64,000 bases of DNA from NCBI GenBank assembly GCA_958510825.1, contig OY294049.1, positions 38,034,774 through 38,098,773 on the forward strand, written 5' to 3'. The notes beneath the pieces are model-generated. The model searched no databases, was not told where the DNA came from, and worked only from the letters and a program-made list of their open reading frames with translations. Source of the stretch: Brachypterus glaber (lineage: Eukaryota; Arthropoda; Insecta; Coleoptera; Kateretidae). A program made the translations under genes and the position numbers. Positions within the stretch are counted from its first letter, which is position 1. Each line of letters starts with the position of its first letter. Below are positions 22,896 through 34,567 of the stretch, piece after piece.

Positions 22896-23744
22896 TGGTA
22901 TTTCCTCAAGTTTTTCATATTTAATCGAACTTGACCCCCCACTTTTTATACCCCCGCTACGCCACTGGACTGAGCTATCCATGGAGCCGTAGTCATGAAA
23001 GGGTTGTGGGCTCAACTACATTAAAAAAAATCTTAAATTGAAGGAAAATTTAAATATTTGGATATTTCTTCATTATAAATTGAGTAAAAATTAAGACGAT
23101 GAGCTTCATTTTTTGGTCATCACTTGCTTTAGGAAAAAGGGTTAGTAATTCTTCGATCGAAAAGTGTGCAAAATTTTGCTTTATCCTTGCCAATAAATTG
23201 CCTTCGCTACGGCTCTGATTATCCATAAAAATGTTATGATAAAACTAGCCGTTAATCCTGTTTTTCAACAGGAAAGCTTATTATTTAGGTCCATGCAGTT
23301 TTCATTGGTGGCGCCTACGCCAAATTTGTTATTTTTGGTGCCACAGGTGCCCTGAAAAAAATTGAATGTAGTAGTTTTATTAACTTATTATATAGATAGA
23401 TAGATACTAAATCTAAAAATTTAACAATGTAAAATACCTACCTAATATTTAAAAGCACCATCTACTTATCTACTCCCACATTTGATCGAAAAAAGATGTA
23501 AATATTCAAAACAGCCTCAAGTGTTCCTCAGACGCAAGAATCGGTAAATATAGGCCAATCAAAACAGATTTTTAGAAGCTAAATTTATGACACAAGAAAT
23601 TCGAATTTTTAAGTTAAAAAATATATCGCACCATTGCTTTAAAAGTGACACAACTCGAAAAAATAAATTTTTGGTTTGGTTTTGTTAGTACCTCTGTACT
23701 TAATGAAAATGATAACATATACAAACTTCCATTAACTACTCTAA
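22896..23744. other. Intergenic DNA with transposon-end remnants
   Basis: CCCCGCTACGCCACTGGACTG at 22953-22973 (complement CAGTCCAGTGGCGTAGCGG) and GGTGGCGCCTACGCCAAA near 23308 look like decayed transposon termini. No gene. Confidence 0.35.
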
Positions 23745-23944
23745 NNNNNNNNNNNNNNNNNNNNNNNNNNNNNNNNNNNNNNNNNNNNNNNNNNNNNNNN
23801 NNNNNNNNNNNNNNNNNNNNNNNNNNNNNNNNNNNNNNNNNNNNNNNNNNNNNNNNNNNNNNNNNNNNNNNNNNNNNNNNNNNNNNNNNNNNNNNNNNNN
23901 NNNNNNNNNNNNNNNNNNNNNNNNNNNNNNNNNNNNNNNNNNNN
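23745..23944. other. Assembly gap (200 Ns)
   Basis: Two hundred N characters, probably a placeholder of arbitrary size. ORFs drawn across it are meaningless. Confidence 1.
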
Positions 23945-24053
23945 TTTTTATATACATTTATGTATGTAGAGCTACACCCAAATAATAATAAAAAATATTG
24001 AGATATTTTTTATTGTTTATGAGATATTGTAATGCTGTACCTATATATTTTAT

Positions 24054-24318
24054 GGGAGGATTGGTGTAGTGGTCTACCGCATCTGTACATGACAAGTCTA
24101 CAAGCCAACTAGCGTGAGTTCGATTCTCAACGGCGCCGATTTGAATTTTTCAGTTAATTGATAATTGAAATTTGGCGAAGGCGATAAGTGAAGCGGGCAC
24201 TCCCTAGAAACTGGTTCGAAAGTCAGTATAAGCCGGTGGTTCCCTCTACTACTAGCCCACACAAGTTCTGGACTTAGGGGATGCTTAACTAAGTAGAATA
24301 GTATGAGGTTAAACAAAC
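24054..24318 (+). mobile_element. tRNA-derived SINE, copy 1
   Basis: The head GGGAGGATTGGTGTAGTGGT has a pol III A-box (TGGTGTAGTGG), and GAGTTCGATTCTCA is a B-box inside a T-arm-like stem. The tRNA-unrelated body (TTGAAATTTGGCGAAGGCG, GGTTCGAAAGTCAGTATAAG, CCGGTGGTTCCCTCTACTAC) and the end AAGTAGAATAGTATGAGGTT AAACAAA are shared with copies at 25688-25953 and 49612-49870. A non-autonomous retroposon transcribed by RNA polymerase III. Confidence 0.9.
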
Positions 24319-24351
24319 ATTTATGTTCTGAAAATCAAGGGGGGCGATTCC

Positions 24352-24886
24352 AGTTGCTTTTCACCCGTGAAACGAGGAATATGTACTTTTGGCAAGAATT
24401 TTATAATCCGTTAATCGCGTTTAATTTTTAGCATCAAGTGTTTTAGTATCAGTTATTTATTTATTTATTTGCTATCTTAGATATGCCCCGGATTCAATTT
24501 TATATATGTATATGTGCAGTAAAATGACGAATGTGATTATATTGGAGTAAGAAGGGAATTTTATGTTTTTTAATCATTTATAATGCTGATAAATTTTGAT
24601 TTGGAAGCAACTAACAAGTGAAGAAGTTTTTATACGTACAAAAAAATTTTTTATATACTAGCGCATGCGCAAATATAATTACAAATTAGAAAAAAACTGC
24701 CTTGGCAACAGCTAACACAACCAACAGTAAACACTAAGGAGTACGGGGATGGAGTCTAGAACTCCAGAACACTTTTCTGTGACCTGAAGCCCAGAATACC
24801 ACTTTGATATAGTATAAATACAAATTTATACTGAGCTGACCAAATTTCGAAAGAAAAAGGTCAAAGCAAATTAGAAGAAGAAGAAG
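24352..24886 (+). repeat. Dispersed repeat B, copy 2
   Basis: Matches 899-1290 closely up to CAACCAACAGTAAACAC, then a different middle, then AAAAGGTCAAA and a GAAGAAGAAG tail as in copy 1. It abuts SINE copy 1. Confidence 0.75.
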
Positions 24887-25440
24887 GGGCGATTTCCACC
24901 CCTGTGGGCCGAATTGACGCCACTGCTTTGATTTCACTCGTTACACTGCTTGGCCCTGTAACGCCGTGTACGCACAGCATACCGGTCCACATCGAAGTAA
25001 ATCAAAAGACGAAATTGCAGGTTCTCGTAATCGTAGTTGCCCCATGGCACGTAACGCGGTGAGCCAATCGCGCCACTGCTATCTCACTGTCCTGGCCAAT
25101 GGCCGCCAGGCTTTACCCCCACAGGCTTTTCTACTAGCCAAAGACTCGCAGGCACTCGTTGTCTCAGCATAGTGCCCCGATACTTGTGCCCCGAAACACT
25201 TCTCGCACGACCCCCGAATAACGAAATTGCGTTATCTCTCCGTAAATCGAAACCGCGCTTCAGTCGACCGTCGATTTTCATCATGATACCTATGCGAAGT
25301 TACTCCTAGCAGACCCTCCTGTTCGCGCGTCGCTTCTACATCTGTGATAAAAACAAACTTAAAGTGACAACTCCTACATACATTTCTAAATAATATAAAA
25401 AGTGCAATTTTCAATACCGTTCCATGTGTGATAAGAAACA
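24887..25440 (+). promoter_or_regulatory. CpG-rich block, candidate promoter and 5' UTR
   Basis: About 550 bases with clearly higher GC and undepleted CpG (GCCGTGTACGCACAGC, GTAACGCGGTGAGCCAATCG, TGGCCAATGGCCGCC, TTCGCGCGTCGCTTC) in a 70% AT neighbourhood. It contains CCAAT-type motifs (GAGCCAATCG near 25060; GGCCAATGGCC near 25092). It ends about 95 bases before the putative first coding exon at 25536. No ORF here looks coding. I infer a promoter from composition and position only; a decayed GC-rich transposon is the alternative. Confidence 0.45.
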
Positions 25441-25535
25441 AAGCGATAATATATTTATTTTAGTGTTAGAATTTAATTCTGTAGTGTAAAAATAAACTTT
25501 TTTATTTTAACTATTGTTGTTCAAAAGGATATGGA

Positions 25536-25595
25536 ATGATGTCTAGATTTTATTTGAATTCTAATTCGTCCTTAGCAAACTATCAGCAATATGAA
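25536..25595 (+). CDS. Putative first coding exon (20 codons), gene unidentified
   Basis: Two adjacent ATGs begin a 20-codon ORF reading MMSRFYLNSNSSLANYQQYE. It stops exactly at GAA|GTAAGT, a consensus 5' splice site, in phase 0. The Ser/Asn/Tyr/Gln-rich N-terminus has no signal peptide. A two-codon upstream ORF, ATG GAA TGA at 25531, overlaps the first ATG through ATGATG and could dampen initiation. The CpG-rich block upstream fits a promoter. I found no following exon, so the rest presumably lies beyond a long intron. I cannot name the gene. A chance ORF beside a chance donor is possible. Confidence 0.4.
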
Positions 25596-25687
25596 GTAAG
25601 TACCAATTTTGAATTTTTAAGTTGATTTAGGATATGTCCCGATATAATTATAGATATCATTTCAGGATTACATTACAATACATTACA

Positions 25688-25953
25688 TTTTGTTTAACCT
25701 CGTACTATTCTACTTAATTAAGCATCCCCTAAGTACAGGACTTGTGTGGGATAGTAGTAGAGGGAACCACCGGCTTTAATTGACTTTCGAACCAATTTAT
25801 AGGGAGTGTCCGCTTCACTTACGCCTTACGCCAAATTTCAATTATTAATTAACTCAAAAAGGCAAATCGGCGCTGGTGAGAATCGAACTCACGCTATTTT
25901 GGGTAGTAAACTCGTCAAGTACGACGCGGTAGTTCGCTACACCAATCCTCCCA
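25688..25953 (-). mobile_element. tRNA-derived SINE, copy 2 (reverse)
   Basis: Reverse complement of the SINE at 24054 and 49612. The B-box region reads GAGAATCGAACTCACG on the plus strand, and the head ends CACCAATCCTCCCA. The head sequence ACACCAATCCTCCCATA is partly repeated at 25959-25975, so the 5' end was duplicated or a second head abuts it. It lies just inside the intron that would follow the exon at 25536-25595. Confidence 0.9.
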
Positions 25954-25975
25954 TAAACTACACCAATCCTCCCAT

Positions 25976-26309
25976 ATTAACTGCCCTGAAAGGCTTTTTG
26001 TCCGTCGGATGTTGACAGCTGGCTAAAACCACAATTTTTAAGTGTAAATTTACAAAATAAATTCATAAAAATTAACTTAACTCCAGCCTGGAGGCTCCAG
26101 GGTCTTAAAACTGTGAGTCTTAATAAAGTTTCCTGGTAAAAAAGAGTCGTAATTTACTTAAACTTTGTTCATAGTTCGTGTAAAGATGCTTGAAAAACAA
26201 CTTTACACTACGATATTTCGAAAACACTTTCACCCAGAGACTTGAAATTTGGAACAGATTTTCTAAATAGTAGAAAAAATTTGTTTCAAATTCCCGCCTT
26301 CGCCAAAAT
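25976..26309. other. AT-rich DNA, nothing recognised
   Basis: No gene. CCGCCTTCGCCAAAATTGCAA near 26294 recurs in altered form at about 26746 and 45423. Confidence 0.3.
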
Positions 26310-27560
26310 TGCAAATATTCACCAACACCGCACAGTGGCTCAAAAATTAATTAATAGCTAACTAAACGTTGAAACTTTCTGTATCATTTTAAAACTTTAT
26401 AAGACCATTGCAAAAAAAATACAAAAATTTTAAACATCCTAGAGATGGAAACATAGGGGTTAAAAGTTTTGAAAACATATTATTTCTTGCAATTTTGATT
26501 TGGTACGTTTACGCATTGCCCAATATAGGTTTATTCGCTGTCTTAAAATGTATTACTTACCGGTTAAAGAACCATGAATATCTGTATTTTTTATTTTTAA
26601 AAACAGTCCTTATTTGCAGTATTAAAACTAAAGTTTTCTAGTGTTTTTATTGTTTTAAATCATTTTTAATAAAAGCGTGTATTTAAAACGTTTTTTGTAA
26701 TAATTTTTATTATTTTTAATATCATTTAGATTTAGCCCCCAAGCGCGCCTTCGCCAAAATTACAAATATTTGCCGAAATTTTTTAAAAAGCATTAATAGG
26801 TTTTATCAAGGGAGGCATTAAAATCGTAAATTTTACATCATATCATTTTGACAAGAAATTTTAAACGTTGGGTTAAGCTTTTGACAAAAACCGTCCAGGA
26901 TAAAATACAGTAAGTAATGTATTTTTTGTTAGTTGTTTGTATTGTTCTTTAAATTATTCTTATAATGCTTTATAATTAGAAAAGTTATGTAAATTGAGTT
27001 GTTTTATTTTCCGATAATATTATTCCACTAATTTTAATTTTTAGGGAAAAAATCAAAGCGTATACTGTGTTTTTGCTCTGATATGTTTTGAATTTGACAA
27101 ATAAATAACCATACTTTAAAAATTAAATCTTACCTGTGAAACTAAATCAAACTATGTTGTAAAATGTACGATTTCAATGCCGACCTTGATAAAACCGATT
27201 AATGCTTTTTAAAAAAATTCGGCAGATATTCCCCAACACCGCACAGTGGGTCAAAAATTAAATAAACTAAACGTTGAAACTTTTTATATCATCTTAAAAC
27301 TTTAAAAGACTATTGGGAAAAAATTTTAAAAGATTTTAAACATCCTAGAGATGAAGATATAGGAGTTAAACTTTTGTAAAACATGTTATTTTCTTGCAAT
27401 TTTGGTTTTTACTCTAAATCCAATATAGGTTTATAAATATTTTTTGAATTCACTGTCTTAAAATGCATTACTTACTGGTAAAAGTCCCATGAATTTATAT
27501 ATTTTTTATTTTTAAAAACAGTCCTTATTTGCAATATTTGTCAAAGGCGTGGTGGGCATT
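26310..27560 (+). repeat. Pair of about 300-bp direct repeats around an inverted pair
   Basis: 26313-26620 and 27225-27540 share CCAACACCGCACAGTGG, ACTAAACGTTGAAACTTT, TTTTAAACATCCTAGAGATG, CCAATATAGGTTTAT and AACAGTCCTTATTTGCA in the same order. Between them, about 26785-26850 (AAAAAGCATTAATAGGTTTT) is the inverse of 27155-27215 (AAAACCGATTAATGCTTTTT). Probably two nested or recombined copies of one transposon. Short ORFs have no coding character. Confidence 0.65.
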
Positions 27561-28311
27561 TAGAAACGGAATATAAAGTTATAAAAAAAACTAAATTAAA
27601 GAAATTACTTGCTTTCTTTGTAGTTTAATTTGTCACTATTAAAAAAAATAAAAAATATAATTTATTCGAAAAGTGTGCAATAAATTATTGTCAGTAATTC
27701 ATATTAATACTTTACTAGGTATTTATTTATGACAAATTGATCAGTAATTATACTTTTTAGGTAAACTATTCATTAAACTGTACAGATATGTAATAAATAG
27801 CAAAATAATGATAAATAAATAAACAGAAAAAATAATAATTTATTTCACATTTAAATTAAATGCTGTCTTTATACTTTTAAGCTACCCAAGAAGAGAAAAA
27901 TTTATGTTATTGAAAAATCAAAAGTTCATCAAATTTTTATTTATTTATCCACCCATTTAGTGATCTAGAAATAATACTTACCGTTTGAAAAATCAAAATT
28001 TTTTTAAGGGATTCCTCGAAAGGTCCTTCTTAATTTTTTCTACCTTCCCGAATAAGGGACCTTTAATGATAAATACAAAGTTTTATAGGTTTAATTTTTT
28101 TATCAAATTTATTTTCGACACAATGCTGAAAGTAACATTCATTTTCAATAGATTTTAATAATGACCTATTGTTATCATAATGTTATTACAAATAATTTTA
28201 ATTTATGAACAATGATCTAGAAATTATTAGTAATTAATAATTAATTCTTGTAAATATTTTTTGAATAAAATTATTTTATTTAAATGTATAGAAAATATTT
28301 TAATAATATAC
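27561..28311. other. AT-rich DNA, nothing recognised
   Basis: No supported feature. Confidence 0.3.
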
Positions 28312-29043
28312 AGGGTGATCCATAACTGGCATGCCAAAATTTAAGAGGTGATTCTAGATCCAAAAATATAAAAAAAGTTCCTATAAAGGTTGGTCCGGAA
28401 ATGAGCCCTAAGGGATATAGGGCCCTTTAAAATTGTAATAAAAATAAGGTTTTTAATTAATAACTCGGGTACCTTTTAAGCTAGAGTGGCGAGCTTTTGC
28501 ATGTATACTAGTATTAATAAGGGCAATAAGTTTATGTTAATTTATTTTTTTAATTTATCCAGAGGCGTGCCCAGACGGAAAAAATATATGAGGCTTAAAA
28601 CATTTTTGCCCCAAACTTTTCTATGTGTATGTTTTTTGGATTTGTTGTAAAAAATATAGATTTCTAGAGTAAAAATACATATAAAATATCATATAGTGTA
28701 ACACTGTAGGAGCAACCGTTATCAAAAAAAAAATGCAATTAAGAGGAAGTAACATTTTGTGCCACCAAAAACGTTACTTTTTAAAAGGCTATTACTCCTT
28801 TAATATTAAATTTAGGTGTTTTGGTGTATAATACTTTTTTGCTCAGTTTTAAATGAAGAATCACCCTGCTGCATTAAAATTTTATTGGTGCTTTTTTTTG
28901 TTCCCCATTCAATACGTCATCTTCGAAGGCCGTAGCTCCCTTAGGGCTCATTTCCGGACCAACCTTTATAGAAACTTTTTTTCATATTTTTGGATGTAGA
29001 ATCACCTCTTAAATTTCGGTACGCAAGTTCTGGAACAGGCTGT
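28312..29043. mobile_element. CAGGGTG-type inverted-repeat element L, copy 1
   Basis: About 100-bp inverted ends: ACAGGGTGATCCATAACTGG ... GAGGTGATTCTAGATCC ... GGTTGGTCCGGAAATGAGCC at the left pair with GGCTCATTTCCGGACCAACC ... GAATCACCTCTTAAATTTCG ... GGAACAGGCTGTAT at the right. The interior contains GTGTAACACTGTAGGAGCAA and TTTTTGTTCCCCATTCAATA, which also occur in the partial copies at 29395 and 36015. No ORF, so non-autonomous. Confidence 0.8.
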
Positions 29044-29394
29044 ATAATCATAATATTATAACTTTTTTATTTTGAATAAATTATAATATAACTATTAATA
29101 CATAGTTATATATTTAAATTTTAGTTGGCCTGGGTAGCTAAATAGCTAAATTTTAATATAATAATATACAATTTCAATACTGTTTTAATTATAATGGTAC
29201 CTCGAATAAAAAAATATTTAAAACCTAATTTCAGGTTTTTGTTTTATCTAAATTTTTACTTTAAATAAATGAGTTTTGATATACAAACTTATATTATTGA
29301 TTTAAAATTGCACCTAGAATTTGTTAGATACTAAACAGTTTTGTATAGTACAAGGTGTTTGCAGTCTTTTGCCATTCAATTCACAAAACATGAA

Positions 29395-29664
29395 AAACCA
29401 ACAAAGGAACATATGTCCGGAAATAAGCCCTAAGGGAGCTACGTCCCTTTGAAGATAGATATATTGAATGGGGAACAAAAAAAGCACCAGTAAAATGTTA
29501 ATGCTGCAGGGTGATTCTTCATTTAAAACTAAGAAAAAGAGTATTCTTCACCGAAAAACCCAAATTTAATATTAAAGGAGTAATAGCCTTTTAAAACATT
29601 TTTGGTGGCACAGTATGTTACTTGCTCTGAATTGCATTTTTTTTTCGGTTGCTCCTACAGTGTA
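29395..29664 (-). mobile_element. Element L, partial copy 2 (reverse)
   Basis: CCGGAAATAAGCCCTAAGGG, ATTGAATGGGGAACAAAAAA, GCAGGGTGATTCTTCATTTA and CGGTTGCTCCTACAGTGTAA are in reverse order and orientation relative to 28312-29043. Only one half is present. Confidence 0.75.
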
Positions 29665-29786
29665 AGGCTACCTACCTAACTAAAAAAGAATTAAAATATG
29701 TTCGATTCATGGGGTTGTAACTTCTACCCCTTAGCTACCAGCCACCCCATTTGTTTTATTTTCTTTATAAAAGAGAAAAAAATCTT

Positions 29787-29817
29787 TGTCAGGATGTATG
29801 TATGTATGTATGTATGG
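29787..29817. repeat. (ATGT)n microsatellite
   Basis: Five to six TATG units. Confidence 0.9.
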
Positions 29818-29929
29818 TCCAGGTTTAAAGATCCCCTCCAGAACAGCTAGAAACTTAAAATTTGACATGTACATATAGTATCCTCCCACGCTACCAGAAA
29901 AAATCCAAAAATTGACCTCCGACCCCTCT

Positions 29930-30345
29930 AATCGCCCCAATGGAGCTCTCTACAACTAGAATTATGAAACAAAATACGTCTACCCTATCTCTATCTCATT
30001 TGTGCTACACTTTCCAGCCAACGAAATAAATACTGTATTTATTTTTCATACAACAAATACAGTATTTATTTGGTTGGCCGGAAAGTGTAGCAGTGAGCGG
30101 CACGAACGAACATAGCTAATGTGAATCTGTAGAATAAGATAATTCTACTAAAATTTAGATGGCGCCAGTAATTTCTTTGATAAAATAAATATAGTTACAC
30201 TTTTCGCCCTGCCAAGTAAATATTGTATTTATTCAACAAAGAACAAATACAGAATTTGTTTGGTTGGGTGGAAGTGGGAGTGTATGTATGTCTTCTATCC
30301 TTTTTGGGTAGAACTTTTGTCCCTGTCTAATCTAATGGGAGAAAT
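29930..30345 (+). repeat. Dispersed repeat M, copy 1
   Basis: Contains two short palindromic blocks around CAAATACAGTATTTATTTGG plus GTTCGTTCGTGCCGC-type and GAATTATCTTATTCTACAG-type sequences. The whole is the reverse complement of 48278-48657 at high identity. Interior blocks AAATACTGTATTTAT / ATACAGTATTTATTT pair with one another. Confidence 0.8.
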
Positions 30346-31032
30346 CTCCATTGGGAAAAAATTTTAACAAACTTCTAGAATAGGTATAAACTTTTCATAT
30401 GTACATGGAGTAGACTCATTTACTTTATTTAATGCCAAAAAAGTCCAAACCGTTTACAGAAAATCGTTCAGTATTTAAAACGGTAACAATTCTCAGCCTT
30501 TTAATCTTAAATTCTATTTTATTAAGATTATTTTTAAACAGGATACCGAAATGAATATATGTTGATCTCGGCGTTAATCAAGAGTCTTGAATCTTGGAAG
30601 AGGACGAGTGTGTTTTTTCCTATTTTCCAATGAACCACCTGGTTTCAAGTTGGTTAAAATACCTGGTTAATAGTGTTTATTTTTAATTAAAGAATATGAA
30701 GATATTTGATTTATAAGAACACATCCAAAAATTTAAATTACATACTTCTAATTTGTAGTATACATTTCAGGTAGCCTTAAAGGTTGGGCCTAGCCATATA
30801 TTTATGTGTACCTACACTAAAAAAAAATCTGGATGAATAACTAGTTGGTCGTCAGATTTTTTTTTAATTTGTAACTACTCAGGAATGCTGATAATTACGA
30901 CAAACTTTTGAACAGGTGGACGATTTCTTGCTAGAAACAAGCCCTGAATATTTTTAATGCTTTGCATTTTATGGTATAGCCTTCGCAGCCCGGGCAAAAA
31001 ATAGTTTTTTTTAATCTCTGCTTCGTACGTAT
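30346..31032. other. AT-rich DNA, nothing recognised
   Basis: No gene or delimited repeat. Confidence 0.3.
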
Positions 31033-31733
31033 ACACGGTGTATTTGAAATAGGGTCGGAAATTTTAACAGATGGTAAAAAATGACAAAAAGTTCCTATAA
31101 ACATATGTCTAAAAATGCGTCATAAGGGAGCTACGCCCCTTTGAAAGTGGCTAAAAAAATCGGTTTTTATTTAATAACTCAGGAACCCTTTGAGATATAT
31201 TAACGAGGTTTTGCACGTGAATTAATCCTAATAAGGCCCATCATTAAAATTTTGGTTTTCGATATTTTAGTATTTAATTTTTCGTCCTCGAACAGTGAAA
31301 TTTCACCTTCAAATTAACTTTTCTCGAAAACGGTTAATCCTACAGTATTACAACAGGAGTACCTTTTTTATGTATTTTGACCTGAGGAATCATATTTTAA
31401 AAATAAAATTGCAAAAAAGTTACACAGAAAAAAGTTTGGGACAAAAAACTGATAAGGACCCCCCTTTTCGCACACCCCTGGTTTAAATAAGTACGTGAAA
31501 ATTACATACAAAGATGGGCCTTATTAGGATTAATTCACGTGTAAAACCTCGTTAATATATCTCAAAGGGTTCCTGAGTTATTAAATAAAAACCGATTTTT
31601 TTAGCCAATTTCAAAGGGGCGTAGCTCCCTTATGACGCATTTTTAGACATATGTTCATAGGAACTTTTTGTCAAATTTTATCATGTAGAATCACCTGTTA
31701 AAATTTCCGACCCTATTTCAAATACACCCTGTA
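31033..31733. mobile_element. Element with about 220-bp terminal inverted repeats
   Basis: The left arm (ACACGGTGTATTTGAAATAG, AAATGCGTCATAAGGGAGCT, CGTGAATTAATCCTAATAAG) is almost perfectly complementary to the right arm ending CTATTTCAAATACACCCTGT. The 250-bp centre has no convincing ORF. The AAGGGAGCTACG motif is shared with element L, so the two may be related families. Confidence 0.85.
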
Positions 31734-31857
31734 TGTTTATTATACCTTTTTTACTAAATTATGTATAATAAAGGTTTTACAAGCAGAAATTCTACAAAAA
31801 AATGCACCTTTTTGTTTCCTGCGGGTAGAACATCAACAAAAATCGATTTGCACACAA

Positions 31858-31953
31858 GGGAACGTTCAAGTATTACGTAACGCAAATTTTGATCATTTTG
31901 GACCCCCACCCCCACCCCTCCTAGGAGCGTTACGTAATACTTGAACGTTCCCC
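31858..31953. mobile_element. GGGAACGTTCAAG hairpin element
   Basis: GGGAACGTTCAAGTATTACG (31858) and its complement at 31953 enclose a loop rich in CCCCCACCCCCACCCC. About 96 bp in all. Single termini of the same family occur at 17828, 39251, 40914, 42389, 48095 and 55949. Confidence 0.85.
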
Positions 31954-31962
31954 AACGACAGA

Positions 31963-32130
31963 GGAACATTTTCTTTTCCATGGTCGGGAACTGTCTTGTG
32001 ATTAACTTCACTTCACTTCACTTCAGATATGTCAGATATGTTATGAAAAAAATAGTTTTAAGTACTTATTTTTTTAAAATAATATTAGTTACACATTTAA
32101 ATTGCAATATTTTCGTATTTCTTAAATATA
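31963..32130 (+). repeat. Dispersed repeat N, copy 1
   Basis: TGGTCGGGAACTGTCTTGTG, AACTTCACTTCA, TACACATTTAAATTGCAATA and TTTTCGTATTTCTTAAAT follow the same order as 63640-63790. Confidence 0.6.
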
Positions 32131-32799
32131 TTAAAAGTACAGCCAATTTAACTGTTCTGAAAGATCACTGATAAGTGCTGCCACCGCCAGAAATTTAAGT
32201 AAATAAATAAAGTTATTTTTATACTTTATTCAATATATTTATAGTTTTAAAGTTATTATTTTAAATAAAAGTTATTTTTTATTTTATTTTCGTGGAGACC
32301 GCCATCTATACATGCATTGATGAAGCAAAAATGTGTAACTAACTTTACCACTTTTTATAAATTTAAAGATGGTGTCAGTTTTGTCGTAGAACATAAAATA
32401 TACAATTGTTAATAAAATAGGTAAAAATTGTGAATAAGTATACAAACCTCAGCAGAAAATTTCATTTTTCCTTTGGAAATTAGATGACCGCGGGGCTAAC
32501 TTTCCCTCAGGCAATAAAACATTTTCCACCTCAGTATGTAATATAGTATTGTGCTTTAGACTTTGGCTTTAAAAATATATTTAATATCCACTCTTCCAGT
32601 TCTTTGGCTATGAAGAGTGTGATAACTATAATTTCGCGTGTTCTTCTTTTTGAATATTTTTACATGAATTAGTACGAAATAATATGTTTTATACTGGAAA
32701 TATGTAGGTACGCACGTTTGTATGTAGGTAACCAATGTTCATTTAATTTTTTAAGGAGTTGTATTACACGATACGATTATAGGGTGAAAATATATTCTG
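32131..32799. other. AT-rich DNA, nothing recognised
   Basis: No supported feature. Confidence 0.3.
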
Positions 32800-33073
32800 T
32801 TTCTATTTTGCGACTCTTATAAGCTCATAATCACACGCATTTTGCGTGCTCTTATAGGCCTGTAGAGGTCTGTAATTTTTGTTCTTTTGGGTTGGCAACA
32901 GACCTGGCCTATCGCTTTAAAGTTGAATTTTCTACAAAATTTTGTGTTTAGGTGATTTTTACCATGTTAAAACTGTGGCTTGGTTAACTGCAGTAAAAAA
33001 GAGAAGAGATGACTATAAAATATATCAAAATATCATTTGTTCTTAGAATTTTAAACATGGTGTAAACTGTAAT
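32800..33073 (+). mobile_element. MITE family O, copy 1 (right end missing)
   Basis: TTCTATTTTGCGACTCTTAT, AATCACACGCATTTTGCGTG, TGGGTTGGCAACA and ATATCAAAATATCATTTGTT match 51865-52170 in order. The right end seen in the second copy is lacking here. Confidence 0.75.
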
Positions 33074-33182
33074 AATATACTATTTTCAAAACGATTTTTT
33101 TTATGTTATACCCAAAAGTATTTTAGCAAAACAATTAAAATAATCTAACTGGCGTTATTTGTGTAATTGCCTTTTTTTTATC

Positions 33183-33480
33183 CAGGCAGGGATGGCGCCA
33201 AGGGGTGGGGGGCGCCGCCCCCCCCCCCAACCATGCTCGAGTTGGGAGAATCCACTGTCCAGTTGGTTGCAAAGTTCGGAAATTAGCACTATAGTTGGGA
33301 AAACTGAGTGGTAGAGGTGGGAAATGTGTAGAATTTTTTCGTCAGGGTTAAAGCTTTTTTTCTCAGGGTAAAAAGAATTTGGGAAAATTGCCGAATTGGC
33401 GGTACAGTTAGGAATTTTGCAGAGGTGTCATTATATTTTCCGTCAGGGGTAAAGCTTTTTTCTCTCAGGGTAAAAAGTAA
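33183..33480. repeat. Transposon end with GC-rich palindrome and two imperfect repeats
   Basis: At 33194 GGCGCCAAGGGGTGGGGGGC is followed by GCCGCCCCCCCCCC. About 33337-33375 and 33442-33478 both read GTCAGGGGTAAAGCTTTTTT ... CTCAGGGTAAAAAG. Probably decayed transposon; no ORF. Confidence 0.5.
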
Positions 33481-34567
33481 AAAAGTTGGGAGAAATTCGT
33501 TAATATTTAGTTAAGTTAGGGAATTTTTGAATATTTAATTTTTTTTTAATATTTTTTATTACTACACTTTATTACTTAATTTAAAAAGAGATTACTTCCA
33601 TTTAATTAGGCTATAAAATCAATTAATTAAATTGTAAAAAAATATGCAGTGGCGAACCATGCGCATATCGAAAGGTGCAGTAAAAAAACATAGCTGTGCA
33701 CTTTTCATTGCTGCCGGTATAAAAAAAGATGTTTGATAATTTTTATTCCAGTAAGAGCTAAAAGTTCAAGCTTCAAAATAAAAAAAAGATCGAATAAATC
33801 CATTAAATAGTTTTGGAGATATTTGCATTCAAAAATGTGTATTTTTTTAGGTGGGCCGATATTTTTGAGCAGAAGTGTATTGTTTTTTGGGGCTTTTCTG
33901 TGTAAAATTATTTTGAAAAATTAAATTATAGGAAAAAACGAAAATTTTCTTTATTATGATGTCAAATTATTTCCGTGGACTTTAATTTGGTCATTTTTAA
34001 AATGTTTACGACGTAAAAGTAAAGATATCGGTCAAACTTTAAGGTATAGGTATCCATAAAAAAGGTATCCAAACACCCTCAATCATTTGGCAATTTGTTA
34101 TGGTCAATTATTAAATTAGCCGTTTCAAAATTTTTGTTTTGTGCAATTTTGCATCATAATAACTGTTATTTCCACTATTATCCCATAGAACACGTATAAT
34201 TAAGGGGATTTTATGAAATTTATTGTCTACACGATATTTTCCGACTACATTTTTGGAATTCACTATCGTTCGTTTCTTATTTTTAACTCCTACAAGTTTT
34301 CAGGTCTGTAGACAGGATTTTTACTGACAATATTTTGGTTAAATGCCTATTCCATCCATCTGTTTTTCCACCCATCGTACAGAGTGCTATTTTCACATTA
34401 TACTAAAATTCCAACTTCATTGGACAATATTTGGCGGTCCCAGATAGCACAAAATAGTTCTTCAGTTCTTAAATATTTTTAAAATAAATATTGAGAACGT
34501 TATTATAATATTTAAAGTCATTCATTGAATACCTTTTTAATGGTAATTAATATTATTATGTATTAAT
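33481..34567. other. AT-rich DNA, nothing recognised
   Basis: CAGTGGCGAACCATGCGCAT at 33647 resembles a transposon end. No gene. Confidence 0.3.

Noticed and set aside
23645..24001. ORFs across the gap
   Set aside because: They consist largely of N; no evidence of coding.
24054..24130. A functional tRNA gene
   Set aside because: A- and B-boxes are present, but no proper acceptor or anticodon stem pairs, and the same head plus tail recurs as a SINE three times.
25084..25441. Overlapping ORFs in the CpG-rich block
   Set aside because: High GC with few stops gives open frames on both strands; none has splice signals or a familiar sequence.
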